A stretch of DNA of 12,308 bases from JBEIUO01 sp964549785 (GTDB taxonomy: Bacteria > Planctomycetota > Phycisphaerae > Phycisphaerales > UBA1924). The position numbers and the translations under genes were made by a program. The DNA lies in assembly GCA_964549785.1 (NCBI GenBank), contig CAZJXA010000086.1:1-12308 (forward strand), read 5' to 3'. Under the pieces are notes generated by a model. That model was not told where the DNA came from, ran no database searches, and worked only from the letters and a program-made list of their open reading frames with translations. This document shows positions 1-6,446 of the stretch, piece by piece (the stretch's first letter is position 1; each line of letters begins with the position of its first letter).

Positions 1-1137
1 GAGCAGGGTGGCCAACTGGGGGTTGAGAATATCCGTCATCGCCGCCTGAATCTGGTTGTATTCGCCCTCGTTCTGAATGTAATCCCAAATAATGAGGCCG
101 TCGGCTCCGGCCTCGCGCGGCACCCGCAGCGACATCTCAAAGTTGAGAGGATCGCAGGTGTCCCACGCGCGTTCCCTCATGCCCTCGTGATAACGCAGGC
201 TCGTGAAAACCATGACCGGTTTGTCGCCTGCAACCCGCCTTGCCTCCTGTGTGTTGGTCCGCAAGTAGACATCGAACGCCGAAGCCCGCCGTTGCCCCCA
301 AACCTGGGGATCGAACTCGGCGTCGGGGACGACAAACCAGCGGTTGTAAAGTTCCGGATAAATAGCATCCGACGCGTCCCAAAGCCATGAAAGCCGATCA
401 TTCCCCTGCCGGTAAATATTTGGTTCAGGATAGCCGTATTCCTGATTCCGCCAACCAGGGATTCCATAGAAACCCCAAAGACCCCCCGGGCGGCTGCGTC
501 TGCACTCGTCGAGCAACATGAGGAACCAATCGCGTGCCGCGGCCTCATAGGTCTCGCGAAGCACTTCCTCTTCTTGAGCGGTAGACAACCCCCGGATCAG
601 TTCCGGTCTGGTGTTTCGGATGTGCTCGAACCAAAGGTCATAATGGCGCGGGGGATGATACCCCGCCGGGTAGATTCCGGGCCCGGCCGTTCGATTGCCC
701 CAGGTCAGCGAAAGGAACTCAACGTCGATAATTGCATAACCGACAAAGTTGGGGTCAGGGCACACGTTTGTATGGGTCATCGCCGCCGCAATTTGTGCCC
801 GCAGTTCGTCGCGGTAGGCGGGGCGCTGGGTAATCGCCAGCCCCTGCGTGCGGACTGGGTCCGCCAAACTGTGTTCATAAATGATGAATGCGTTCGTCCG
901 AATCGGGGCGGCCCCGAAGTCCACCTGTCGGGCCCAATCGATGCCGCTTCCCCACCTCAACTCGTTCGGGTTCGTCACCACGGTCCAGTAGGCGGAATAA
1001 CCACGGTCCGGAGGATTCGCCTGTCCGATCGCCATCGTCGGGATCGAGAGCAACACCGTCGCGACCGCGCGCCGGACCAGCGACGCCGCGCTCGACCCAT
1101 GGAAACAATCAGAACCGAAAAAACGCCGTGGTAGCAT
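1..1137 (-). CDS. Exported GH56-like glycoside hydrolase (hyaluronidase family), 3' end cut by window edge
   Basis: The frame is open without a stop for 379 codons from ATG 1137 to the left edge. It begins with a basic N-terminus and a hydrophobic stretch (residues ~20-37, ending near AIGQA), consistent with a signal peptide. Conserved blocks then follow in the order found in animal and bee-venom hyaluronidases: SAYWTVV (~47-53), AFIIYEHSLADP (~83-94), YAIIDVEFLSLTWGN (~134-148), LWGFYGIPG (220-228), NDRLSWLW (246-253) followed by YPELY (260-264), and GADGLIIWD (344-352). IDVE matches the catalytic D-x-E pair of GH56 (here D138 and E140, E being the acid/base). Y224 and W351 match the conserved active-site Tyr and Trp. 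A (beta/alpha)8 periplasmic or secreted glycosidase is expected, but the substrate is unknown and could be hyaluronan, chondroitin or another polysaccharide. AGGGAG 6 nt upstream supports the start. A few C-terminal residues or a further domain lie outside the window. The family call is by eye from motif order. Confidence 0.82.
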   Translation of the reverse strand, partial: MLPRRFFGSDCFHGSSAASLVRRAVATVLLSIPTMAIGQANPPDRGYSAYWTVVTNPNELRWGSGIDWARQVDFGAAPIRTNAFIIYEHSLADPVRTQGLAITQRPAYRDELRAQIAAAMTHTNVCPDPNFVGYAIIDVEFLSLTWGNRTAGPGIYPAGYHPPRHYDLWFEHIRNTRPELIRGLSTAQEEEVLRETYEAAARDWFLMLLDECRRSRPGGLWGFYGIPGWRNQEYGYPEPNIYRQGNDRLSWLWDASDAIYPELYNRWFVVPDAEFDPQVWGQRRASAFDVYLRTNTQEARRVAGDKPVMVFTSLRYHEGMRERAWDTCDPLNFEMSLRVPREAGADGLIIWDYIQNEGEYNQIQAAMTDILNPQLATLL

Positions 1138-1143
1138 GCAAAA

Positions 1144-1149
1144 CTCCCT
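1144..1149 (-). promoter_or_regulatory. Ribosome binding site of the GH56-like gene
   Basis: AGGGAG on the minus strand lies 6 nt before ATG 1137. It supports this start, although the resulting signal peptide has an unusually long n-region of about 20 residues. Confidence 0.6.
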
Positions 1150-1439
1150 GAGCGGAGCAATACTTGACGCCGCTGAACGTCTGATCGGTCGCCGCAACGG
1201 GGCGACGCAGCCGCCGCGTTGAGAATCTCCGGGTTGCGGTCGGTTATTCCAAGTTCGATGAGAGCATCGAACACGACGGTGGGGAGGGCGGTACCGTCAG
1301 CGGTCGATCGTGACGGGTTCAAAGACCGGATTATGGGTTTCGGGCTTCCATGGAAAGCCGATGGTGACACGAGCGCGACGTCTCCTGACAACTTCCGCCC
1401 TGAAAAGGCGGGAAAGATTTTGGAAGGACGATTGGAGTT
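1150..1439. other. Divergent intergenic region between the GH56-like and O-antigen-ligase-like genes
   Basis: This spacer must hold promoters for both divergent genes, but I see no good -35/-10 pair on either strand. It contains one small inverted repeat, GTCGCC (1188-1193) and GGCGAC (1201-1206) with a 7-nt loop. No convincing gene is present. The minus-strand frame open across it has a locally coding-like base pattern around 1210-1300 but no recognisable protein similarity. Confidence 0.4.
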
Positions 1440-2804
1440 ATGGGCCGATTTCAGATCACAGATTTCATGACCCCGACGGCCGGCTTCGCCGCGCTCGTTG
1501 GGGTCGTTATCGGAATCCTCCTCCTCAAGAATCTCCGAAACGCCCGCTTTCTCCTGTCGATTATCCTCGCCTTCGGGGCCATGGGGATGACCGACGACCA
1601 AGTCGAAACCAAGCACGGAACGGTTGTCAAACACTTCCTCGTTCCGTTGGTATCGCTCCGACAACCTCTGTTCCTCGGGATGGGCCTGCTGCTCGGGCTC
1701 GGGGCCGCCGCTCACATGGGGCGCCTCTCCGCAAGTCGAATCAGCGGCGCCTCGTACGGACTGATCGCCGTGGGCTGCTTCGTCGGGCTTGCCCAGTTCT
1801 ATCACGCCGGAGCCGTTGACGGCATGGCCACCATTGCCATCGCCCTCATCACCCTCGGTGTGCCAGCGCTGGTCGTGCCGAGCGTGTTGGATGAGTATGA
1901 CGACTTCATGCGGTGTATCCGCGCGATCGCGTTTGCCGGCGTCATCTGGAACCTCTGCGTCGCGGCCCAGTTTGTGATCAACCCCTCCGCGCTGACCCTG
2001 GGAGCCTCCAAGCGGTTCATGGGTATGGGTGCCAACCCCCAGCACGCCGCCAGCTTTTTGGCTCTTGTCGGGACGTGCTCATTGTTCCTGACCCTCAACG
2101 AGTCCCACCAGCGGTTTCGATTACTCTGGCTCGCACAAGCCGCCGTCTGCGCCGCCTTCATCGGTTGGGCGGGCTCCCGCACGGGGGCGGCGATGCTGGT
2201 GATCGGCTCTGTCGCGGTCCTGTATCGCCGCTTGGGGCGCGCCGTCCTCCTCCTGCCCGTGGTCGCGGTCATTTTCGCCGTCGCCGTCAAGGTGATCCAA
2301 TCGTTCTCGTTCAACGTCGGAACTGAGCGTCTGATGTCGACCCAGGATACCCGTTCAGCGGTATGGCGAAACATGCTGGAAAGCGGTCTCAATAACCCGA
2401 TGTTGGGCGTGGGCACGCGCAACGCAGGCGGGAGCGAGAACAGTTTCCTCCTCGCGTTCGCGTCGTTCGGCGTCGGCGGGTTATTGTGTTCGCTTTTCCT
2501 CTTGGCCGTCGTGGCGGTGAACTGCTGGCAGTTGTTGAGAGTCCGCGGGCTCTTTGAGCCCGCCGCGGGGAGGCTCGTGGACCTGCAGATCGGGCTCTTC
2601 GGAGCGTTCTTCGCCGGCGCTTTGTTCGAGGGCTATTTGGTGGCTCGCGTCTCATCGATGACCGTCATGTTTATTCTCTTCGCCTCGATGTCGTCTCGAC
2701 TGGTCGCGATCGCCAAGCAAGGCGCGACATCGACGCCGTTCCCACTCGATACCGAGTACGGTCCGTCAGACGCTCCATCGTCCGTCTATCCCGCCGGGGG
2801 GTAG
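1440..2804 (+). CDS. O-antigen ligase/polymerase family membrane protein (Wzy_C type)
   Basis: This 454-residue, very hydrophobic protein has roughly ten or more membrane segments (for example 14-31, 38-50, 75-91, 104-120, 128-147, 163-180, 204-217, 230-260, 266-286, 335-362, 384-401, 404-421). Family-typical features are FMGMGANPQHAASFLA (193-208, like the GNPN-A motif), GSRTG (245-249), and a periplasmic-loop region with TRSAVW (304-309), NPMLGVG (319-325) and SENSFLLAFASFGVGG (332-347). Members join or polymerise undecaprenyl-linked glycans at the periplasmic face of the inner membrane. The position where classical WaaL/Wzy proteins carry an essential His before N-x-x-L appears to be Glu-Asn here. 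The polymer is unknown, since no glycosyltransferase or flippase lies alongside, so ligase and polymerase cannot be told apart. The start is ATG 1440 with GGAG close upstream. ATG 1467 (MTPTAG) is an alternative. Confidence 0.8.
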   Translation: MGRFQITDFMTPTAGFAALVGVVIGILLLKNLRNARFLLSIILAFGAMGMTDDQVETKHGTVVKHFLVPLVSLRQPLFLGMGLLLGLGAAAHMGRLSASRISGASYGLIAVGCFVGLAQFYHAGAVDGMATIAIALITLGVPALVVPSVLDEYDDFMRCIRAIAFAGVIWNLCVAAQFVINPSALTLGASKRFMGMGANPQHAASFLALVGTCSLFLTLNESHQRFRLLWLAQAAVCAAFIGWAGSRTGAAMLVIGSVAVLYRRLGRAVLLLPVVAVIFAVAVKVIQSFSFNVGTERLMSTQDTRSAVWRNMLESGLNNPMLGVGTRNAGGSENSFLLAFASFGVGGLLCSLFLLAVVAVNCWQLLRVRGLFEPAAGRLVDLQIGLFGAFFAGALFEGYLVARVSSMTVMFILFASMSSRLVAIAKQGATSTPFPLDTEYGPSDAPSSVYPAGG

Positions 2805-3278
2805 CGTCTCAATCCACAGTTCCATCGCAGCCGCAATCGGTACAATTTGACTCCGGCCTCAGATTGATTTGCCAGACTACCGTGGCGGCCCCGAGATGGA
2901 CCCCGCACTCGAACGGAAGCGTGGTCACTCAACGGAATTTTTTCAGTCCGACAACCCCGAACACTCCGTTCATGATTCCTCCCGATCGCGACAGATTGAA
3001 ACGGGTGAATGAAATGGAGGCGGTCGGAAATGACACTGAGTATCACTTCAACGCGGCTCGGTCAATGGTGGCCGTTCACCCCAGAACCGATGGACAAGAT
3101 CCCGTGCCGAGGAAGGTAAAGCCGTTCCTTCCCCGCAGGATCTGAACCGAGACAAAGGAACGACCAACCGATATTCCTCTCGCCGAACAGGACCAAGCTA
3201 GAATAGGGTGTGCGGGTGTGTCGCATCGCCCCGGAAGTCAACCCGCGCTTGGTCGCCGTTCGTGTCGGTCTTTTCTCT
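2805..3278. other. Intergenic stretch with no convincing gene
   Basis: About 470 bp separate the membrane protein from the small Cys/His-rich gene. Open frames on both strands here look random in composition and match nothing I know. One inverted pair, GGAAGG (3111-3116) and CCTTCC (3127-3132), could form a hairpin but lacks a T-run. A weak TAGAAT hexamer (3199-3204) could be a -10 for the downstream gene, but no -35 partner is clear. A minus-strand Shine-Dalgarno plus mini-ORF at 2929-2983 is described among the findings. Confidence 0.4.
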
Positions 3279-3698
3279 ATGGCAGCAATGCACGCCATTC
3301 TACGATTCGCCGCCGCTATCGCGTGTGGGCTGTCGTTGCAGGTATGCTGCTGCGGTTTGGATTCGTTTCTTCACGTCGCCTTCGGGCTCGCTCCACACGC
3401 GTCCGTTCCTTCGGGCGGCCAAGGGCACGGGCATACCCATCCCGGTGACCCCAACCCCACGCCCGGCCATCCGCCCGACGACGGACACTGCGCGCACCTG
3501 CACGGTGACGTTGGCAGACCGACCGAACCGGTTCGTGTCCCGGAACCGACGATGGCCGCCGTCGCGACGATTGTGCCCGGCCCAGCGTCCGCCATGTGCA
3601 GTCGATACCGGGATCTCTGCCGTCCGCTTTCAAGCGTCCGGGCTCATGTGCGCCCGCCGCCGACACTCTTGCTGCTGCACTGCGCGCTGCTGGTTTAG
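3279..3698 (+). CDS. Small secreted Cys/His-rich protein, CopL/DUF2946-like (putative metal-binding)
   Basis: From ATG 3279 this is a 139-residue protein with an N-terminal hydrophobic segment (~5-22) that looks like a signal peptide or anchor. It is followed by a CCC triplet (23-25), a His-rich linker GHGHTHPG (49-56), HPPDDGHCAHLHGD (64-77) and a proline/leucine-rich end RPPPTLLLLHCALLV. The architecture (hydrophobic start, Cys and His clusters, about 120-140 residues) resembles small CopL/DUF2946-type proteins that accompany copper, zinc or cobalt resistance genes, which fits its position 278 bp before czcC. A periplasmic metal-binding or metal-sensing role is inferred. The same frame stays open upstream to GTG 3210, adding 23 residues. 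ATG 3279 is preferred because it gives a cleaner signal peptide, although neither start has a strong ribosome binding site. Metal specificity cannot be read from the sequence. Confidence 0.68.
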   Translation: MAAMHAILRFAAAIACGLSLQVCCCGLDSFLHVAFGLAPHASVPSGGQGHGHTHPGDPNPTPGHPPDDGHCAHLHGDVGRPTEPVRVPEPTMAAVATIVPGPASAMCSRYRDLCRPLSSVRAHVRPPPTLLLLHCALLV

Positions 3699-3976
3699 AT
3701 GGCCGAGTCTCATTGTCAGACGATGCGTTCGACCGTCCCGACGATGGTCACGGCGCTGACATCCACTGCCAATACCGCGTCCGATGAGCTGCGCTGCACG
3801 CCTGCTTAGCCGGAAATTAGCGCGGCCCAACCTCCCCCTTCCCCATATACCGCTGTGCCTCACGGCGATCGCATCGTCCGGCACAACCGTGCTTCGCCGC
3901 GACCAGGCTGCGCTTCGAACCGGCTCGAACGCGCCTCCATGTTCCGCACGGGCGCGTACCAGAGAAAACCATCACG
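3699..3976. other. Spacer between the Cys/His-rich gene and czcC
   Basis: This 278-bp stretch probably carries the 5' region of the czcC transcript. A 36-codon frame begins at ATG 3700, two bases after the upstream stop, and ends at 3810. It has no recognisable features and I do not call it a gene. A TATACC hexamer at 3846-3851 could be a -10 element, but no -35 sits at proper spacing. No regulator-type palindrome stands out. Confidence 0.35.
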
Positions 3977-5341
3977 ATGTTCATCACACCCCGCATCCCC
4001 CTCATCTTCCTGCTCCTCGCCGTCTCGGGCTGCGCCTCGTACTCGCCCAAACCCCTCGACGCCGAGTCCGTGCGTCGTGCCTTCGCCGAGCGCGAGCCGT
4101 TCCCGCCGGACGCGCCCGCCGCCCCGTCGGGCACACCCTTCGACTTCACCGACGGGCTCTCGCTCCCCGAAGCCGAAGCGATCACCTTGATCTTCAACGC
4201 AGATCTGCGGGCGGCGCGATCCCGGTCCGGGGTGACCCGTGCGAACGCCAACAACGCCGGGCTGTGGGCCGATCCGACCTTCGGGATCGACCTCACCCGC
4301 ATTCTCGCCAGCGTGGACGAGCCGTGGGAACTCGGAATCCCCGTCGGCCTCACGGTGCCCATCTCCGGCCGTCTCGCGGCGGAGAAGAACCGCGCCCGCA
4401 GCGAACACGAGGCCGAACTGGTCCGCGTTTTCGATGCGGAGTGGGCGACCCGGATGCGGCTGCGCACGCTGTGGAACCGTTGGTCGTCCGCCGCCGATCG
4501 CGCCCAGGCTCTGCGGGATTTTCTGGGTCGTTATTCCGAAGTCTCGAGCGTCATCGATTCGCTTGAATCCGCCGGCGAAATGCCCCGAACCGAGGCCCGC
4601 CTTTTCCGGGTCGATGACCTGACCCGGCGGGCCGAACTCATCGGGGCCGAGGCCGAAATCGAGGCCTCCCGGCTCGAACTCCTCGCGCTCATCGGTTTTC
4701 CGCCGGAGTGGTCAGTTCAATTGGTACCCGCCTCCCTGGTCACGACAGTCACCGATTCGCTCGGAGCCAAGGATGGGCCCGTCGCTGCCGGCCTCGATCT
4801 CGCGTTCTCGCGCAACACGACCCTCGCACTCGCCCGCGCCGAATATGAGGTCTGGGAGCGACGCTTGGCGACCGAGATTCGGGCCCAGTATCCCGATCTC
4901 ACGCTTACCGGGGGCTACGGCAACGAGGATGGGAACGACCGCATCATCACCGGGATCGGTACGGTGGTTCCGCTCTGGAACCGCAACCGGCAGGGCGTGG
5001 CACGGGCGTCAGCGGAGCGCGAAGCCGCTCGCATCGGGTTCGAGGGCGTTGCCGAGGACCTTGTCGGAGAACACGCCGCCGCGGTCGTCGCCGTCGCCGC
5101 GGCAGAACGGACACTCGACCTCATCCAGAATCAGTTGATGCCCCTTGTCGAGCAGCAATTTGACGACATCCGCACCATCACGCGGCTGGGAGAAATCAAC
5201 GCGCTGTTGGTGCTCGAAACGCTGTCACGCAGGCTGGAGGCGGACCTCGCCCTCGCGCTGGCCCGAGCCAATGTCGCCGAGGCGCGAATCCGGCTCACCC
5301 ACCTTGAAGGCCCTTGCGAGAAGGAGGAAGACCGACCATGA
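3977..5341 (+). CDS. czcC: CzcC-like outer-membrane efflux lipoprotein (TolC family)
   Basis: This 454-residue protein would be the outer-membrane channel of a tripartite heavy-metal efflux pump. A lipoprotein signal peptide ends in LAVSGC with the lipidated Cys at residue 19. Two TolC/OEP-type repeats follow. The first begins with LSLPEAEAITLIFNADLRAAR (61-81) and contains the VGLTVPISGRLAAEKNRA strand-helix transition (123-140). The second begins near GLDLAFSRNTTLALARAEYE (272-291), repeats the pattern as GIGTVVPLWNRNRQG (326-340), and ends with RLGEINALLVLETLSRRLEA (403-422), typical of CzcC proteins. Long Ala/Glu/Arg-rich helices match the periplasmic alpha-barrel. The length is normal for the family. 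Its stop overlaps an ATG (ATGA at 5338) behind an AAGGAGG site, but the expected czcB does not follow until 6447 because an opposite-strand gene intervenes. The upstream start context is weak (GAGAA about 13 nt before ATG). CzcC and CusC-like names are both possible. Confidence 0.88.
   Translation: MFITPRIPLIFLLLAVSGCASYSPKPLDAESVRRAFAEREPFPPDAPAAPSGTPFDFTDGLSLPEAEAITLIFNADLRAARSRSGVTRANANNAGLWADPTFGIDLTRILASVDEPWELGIPVGLTVPISGRLAAEKNRARSEHEAELVRVFDAEWATRMRLRTLWNRWSSAADRAQALRDFLGRYSEVSSVIDSLESAGEMPRTEARLFRVDDLTRRAELIGAEAEIEASRLELLALIGFPPEWSVQLVPASLVTTVTDSLGAKDGPVAAGLDLAFSRNTTLALARAEYEVWERRLATEIRAQYPDLTLTGGYGNEDGNDRIITGIGTVVPLWNRNRQGVARASAEREAARIGFEGVAEDLVGEHAAAVVAVAAAERTLDLIQNQLMPLVEQQFDDIRTITRLGEINALLVLETLSRRLEADLALALARANVAEARIRLTHLEGPCEKEEDRP
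5321..5340 (+). promoter_or_regulatory. Strong Shine-Dalgarno and ATGA junction at the end of czcC with no matching gene downstream
   Basis: AAGGAGG (5321-5327) lies 10 nt before ATG 5338, which overlaps the czcC stop as ATGA. This is the layout of a translationally coupled next gene. The frame it opens (beginning MSHDPLRRKSS) immediately runs through a terminator hairpin and then antisense across the FnIII-domain gene, so it is probably a relic or fortuitous site and not a real start. Confidence 0.5.
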
Positions 5342-5360
5342 GTCACGACCCCCTCCGCCG

Positions 5361-5396
5361 AAAAAGCAGCACCCCCGGAATCTCCGGGGGTGCTGC
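5361..5396 (-). terminator. Rho-independent terminator of the FnIII-domain gene
   Basis: A perfect 14-bp GC-rich stem (arms 5366-5379 and 5383-5396) closes a 3-nt loop. On the minus strand it is followed directly by TTTTT (A-run 5361-5365 on the plus strand), the classic intrinsic terminator layout. It sits 110 bp past the stop of the gene ending at 5506. On the plus strand the tail is only CATTTATT, so it may terminate czcC transcripts partially. Confidence 0.9.
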
Positions 5397-5505
5397 CATT
5401 TATTCCGACTCGCCCGTGCACGTCCGCGGCGGTGGTCGACGCGACGTCGCTTCCGGTGCGTCGGGAAATCGAACTTCCGTTCGATTCAACCGTTTCTCGC
5501 CCGGT

Positions 5506-6243
5506 TCATGGGGTGAAGAAGGTTCCGGCGTGGATGGTTTGGTTTCCACCGGATTCGATCGCGAGCACTTCAAAATCGTATTCCGCATTGTCCTGAAGGA
5601 ACTCGGGGGGAACCGAGACGCTGACGACGTCGGCGGGGACGTGGACGCTGAAGACGCGCTTGGGCAACACGCCGTCGAGCACCTGCGTGACGGTGCATTG
5701 ATACGCCGTGATCTCGCTGCCATCGGGGTCGGGCACCGGGAGCCACGCCACGGTGAGCGAGTCCGGGTTCTGGGACGAACCCTCCGCGGGGGTGAGAATC
5801 TGCGGTTTCTCCGGGATGGCGTGCGTGAAGATGGCCGTCCCCTCGATGTCACGGCCGTCGATCGTCCGGCCCTCGAACTCGTACTCGCCAGCGGGGAACC
5901 TTGCAAAGAAGACCGGGAGCGGCAGTTGTGCGAGCGGCGGCTCGCTGCTCTCAAAGAAAAGTTCCGTGAAGCCCTGCAGTTGCAAACTCCGACGGCCCTT
6001 TACTTCCATGATCAGCCGCCCGCCGGGCCGGAAAATCCTGAGTTCACGCCAAGGCTCACCGTCCATCGCCACCTGCACGCCAATGTCCTCGTCAGTCGCG
6101 TTGAACTCGATGTACATCTGCGTCCGGGCAAACTCGGCTTCGTGGTCTTTGGGGGCCGCGTTCCTTCCCGCGCCCCCCAGCACCGCCGCCAGACCAAACA
6201 GCGGAACGACCAACGCGGCACAAATGATAACGCGAGAACGCAT
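5506..6243 (-). CDS. Exported protein with a fibronectin type III-like C-terminal domain, opposite strand inside the czc locus
   Basis: This 245-residue protein has a clear signal peptide (MRSR, then a hydrophobic run to about residue 24). A conserved block occupies about 42-141 (YIEFNATDEDIG, DGEPWRELRI, GFTELFFESSEPP, FFARFPAGEYEFEGRTIDG), followed by an FnIII-like beta-sandwich at about 146-245 (PQILTPAEG, LTVAWLPVPDPDGSEITAYQ, VPPEFLQDNAEYDFEVLAIE, GNQT). I recall the same block order in secreted bacterial proteins annotated only as fibronectin type III domain proteins; their function is not known to me. The start is well supported by AAAGGAGT 5 nt upstream, and the gene ends before a strong terminator, so it is a self-contained unit. 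It lies between czcC and czcB but points the other way, so a direct role in metal export is not implied. It has one Cys (183) and no metal-binding clusters. Confidence 0.85.
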   Translation of the reverse strand: MRSRVIICAALVVPLFGLAAVLGGAGRNAAPKDHEAEFARTQMYIEFNATDEDIGVQVAMDGEPWRELRIFRPGGRLIMEVKGRRSLQLQGFTELFFESSEPPLAQLPLPVFFARFPAGEYEFEGRTIDGRDIEGTAIFTHAIPEKPQILTPAEGSSQNPDSLTVAWLPVPDPDGSEITAYQCTVTQVLDGVLPKRVFSVHVPADVVSVSVPPEFLQDNAEYDFEVLAIESGGNQTIHAGTFFTP

Positions 6244-6248
6244 GGCGG

Positions 6249-6256
6249 ACTCCTTT
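6249..6256 (-). promoter_or_regulatory. Ribosome binding site of the FnIII-domain gene
   Basis: AAAGGAGT on the minus strand lies 5 nt before ATG 6243. It is one of the strongest Shine-Dalgarno sequences in the window and fixes the start. Confidence 0.75.
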
Positions 6257-6446
6257 CAACAGTTGACATGTCTGACGCCGCACCACACCGGGGCGGATGT
6301 CGGGCCGCACACGGGCCCGAACCTTCACGCACACAACATACCACGGGTGAAGCCAGTCAAGATGATCGGTGCATGACGGCGGAGCACAAACTTTTTCGCA
6401 CCACCGGACGAACCGGGGTGTTGCACGAACCATCGGAGCACACGCC
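6257..6446. promoter_or_regulatory. Divergent control region between the FnIII-domain gene and czcB
   Basis: Because czcB is cut off from czcC by an opposite-strand gene and a terminator, a plus-strand promoter for czcB-czcA-lipoprotein is expected here. TTGACA (6263-6268, plus strand) is a perfect -35 hexamer but has no matching -10 at 16-18 bp. On the minus strand TTGACT (6355-6360) is followed 14 bp later by TATGTT, which is too close for a normal spacer. The promoters are therefore not assigned. No clear operator palindrome was seen. Confidence 0.35.

Noticed and set aside
975..2045. 356-codon minus-strand open frame overlapping the GH56-like gene start and the membrane protein
   Set aside because: It is antisense to the O-antigen-ligase-like gene and out of frame with the GH56-like gene, with hydrophilic low-complexity composition. 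Only about 90 bp near 1210-1300 look locally coding-like, which is not enough to call a gene.
3111..3132. GGAAGG/CCTTCC inverted pair as a terminator for the O-antigen-ligase-like gene
   Set aside because: The stem is only 6 bp, the loop is 10 nt, there is no T-run, and it lies over 300 bp past the stop codon.
2864..3145. 93-codon plus-strand frame in the gap after the O-antigen-ligase-like gene
   Set aside because: It has no RBS, no recognisable motif and no coding-type third-position bias.
3700..3810. 36-codon frame starting two bases after the Cys/His-rich gene
   Set aside because: It is short, has no RBS of its own and no metal-binding or membrane features.
3784..4566. 260-codon plus-strand frame overlapping the start of czcC
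   Set aside because: It is an Arg/Ala-rich frame-shifted shadow of czcC, which has a lipoprotein signal and full TolC-family features.
6263..6268. Perfect TTGACA hexamer as the czcB promoter -35
   Set aside because: No acceptable -10 hexamer occurs 16-18 bp downstream, where the sequence is GC-rich.
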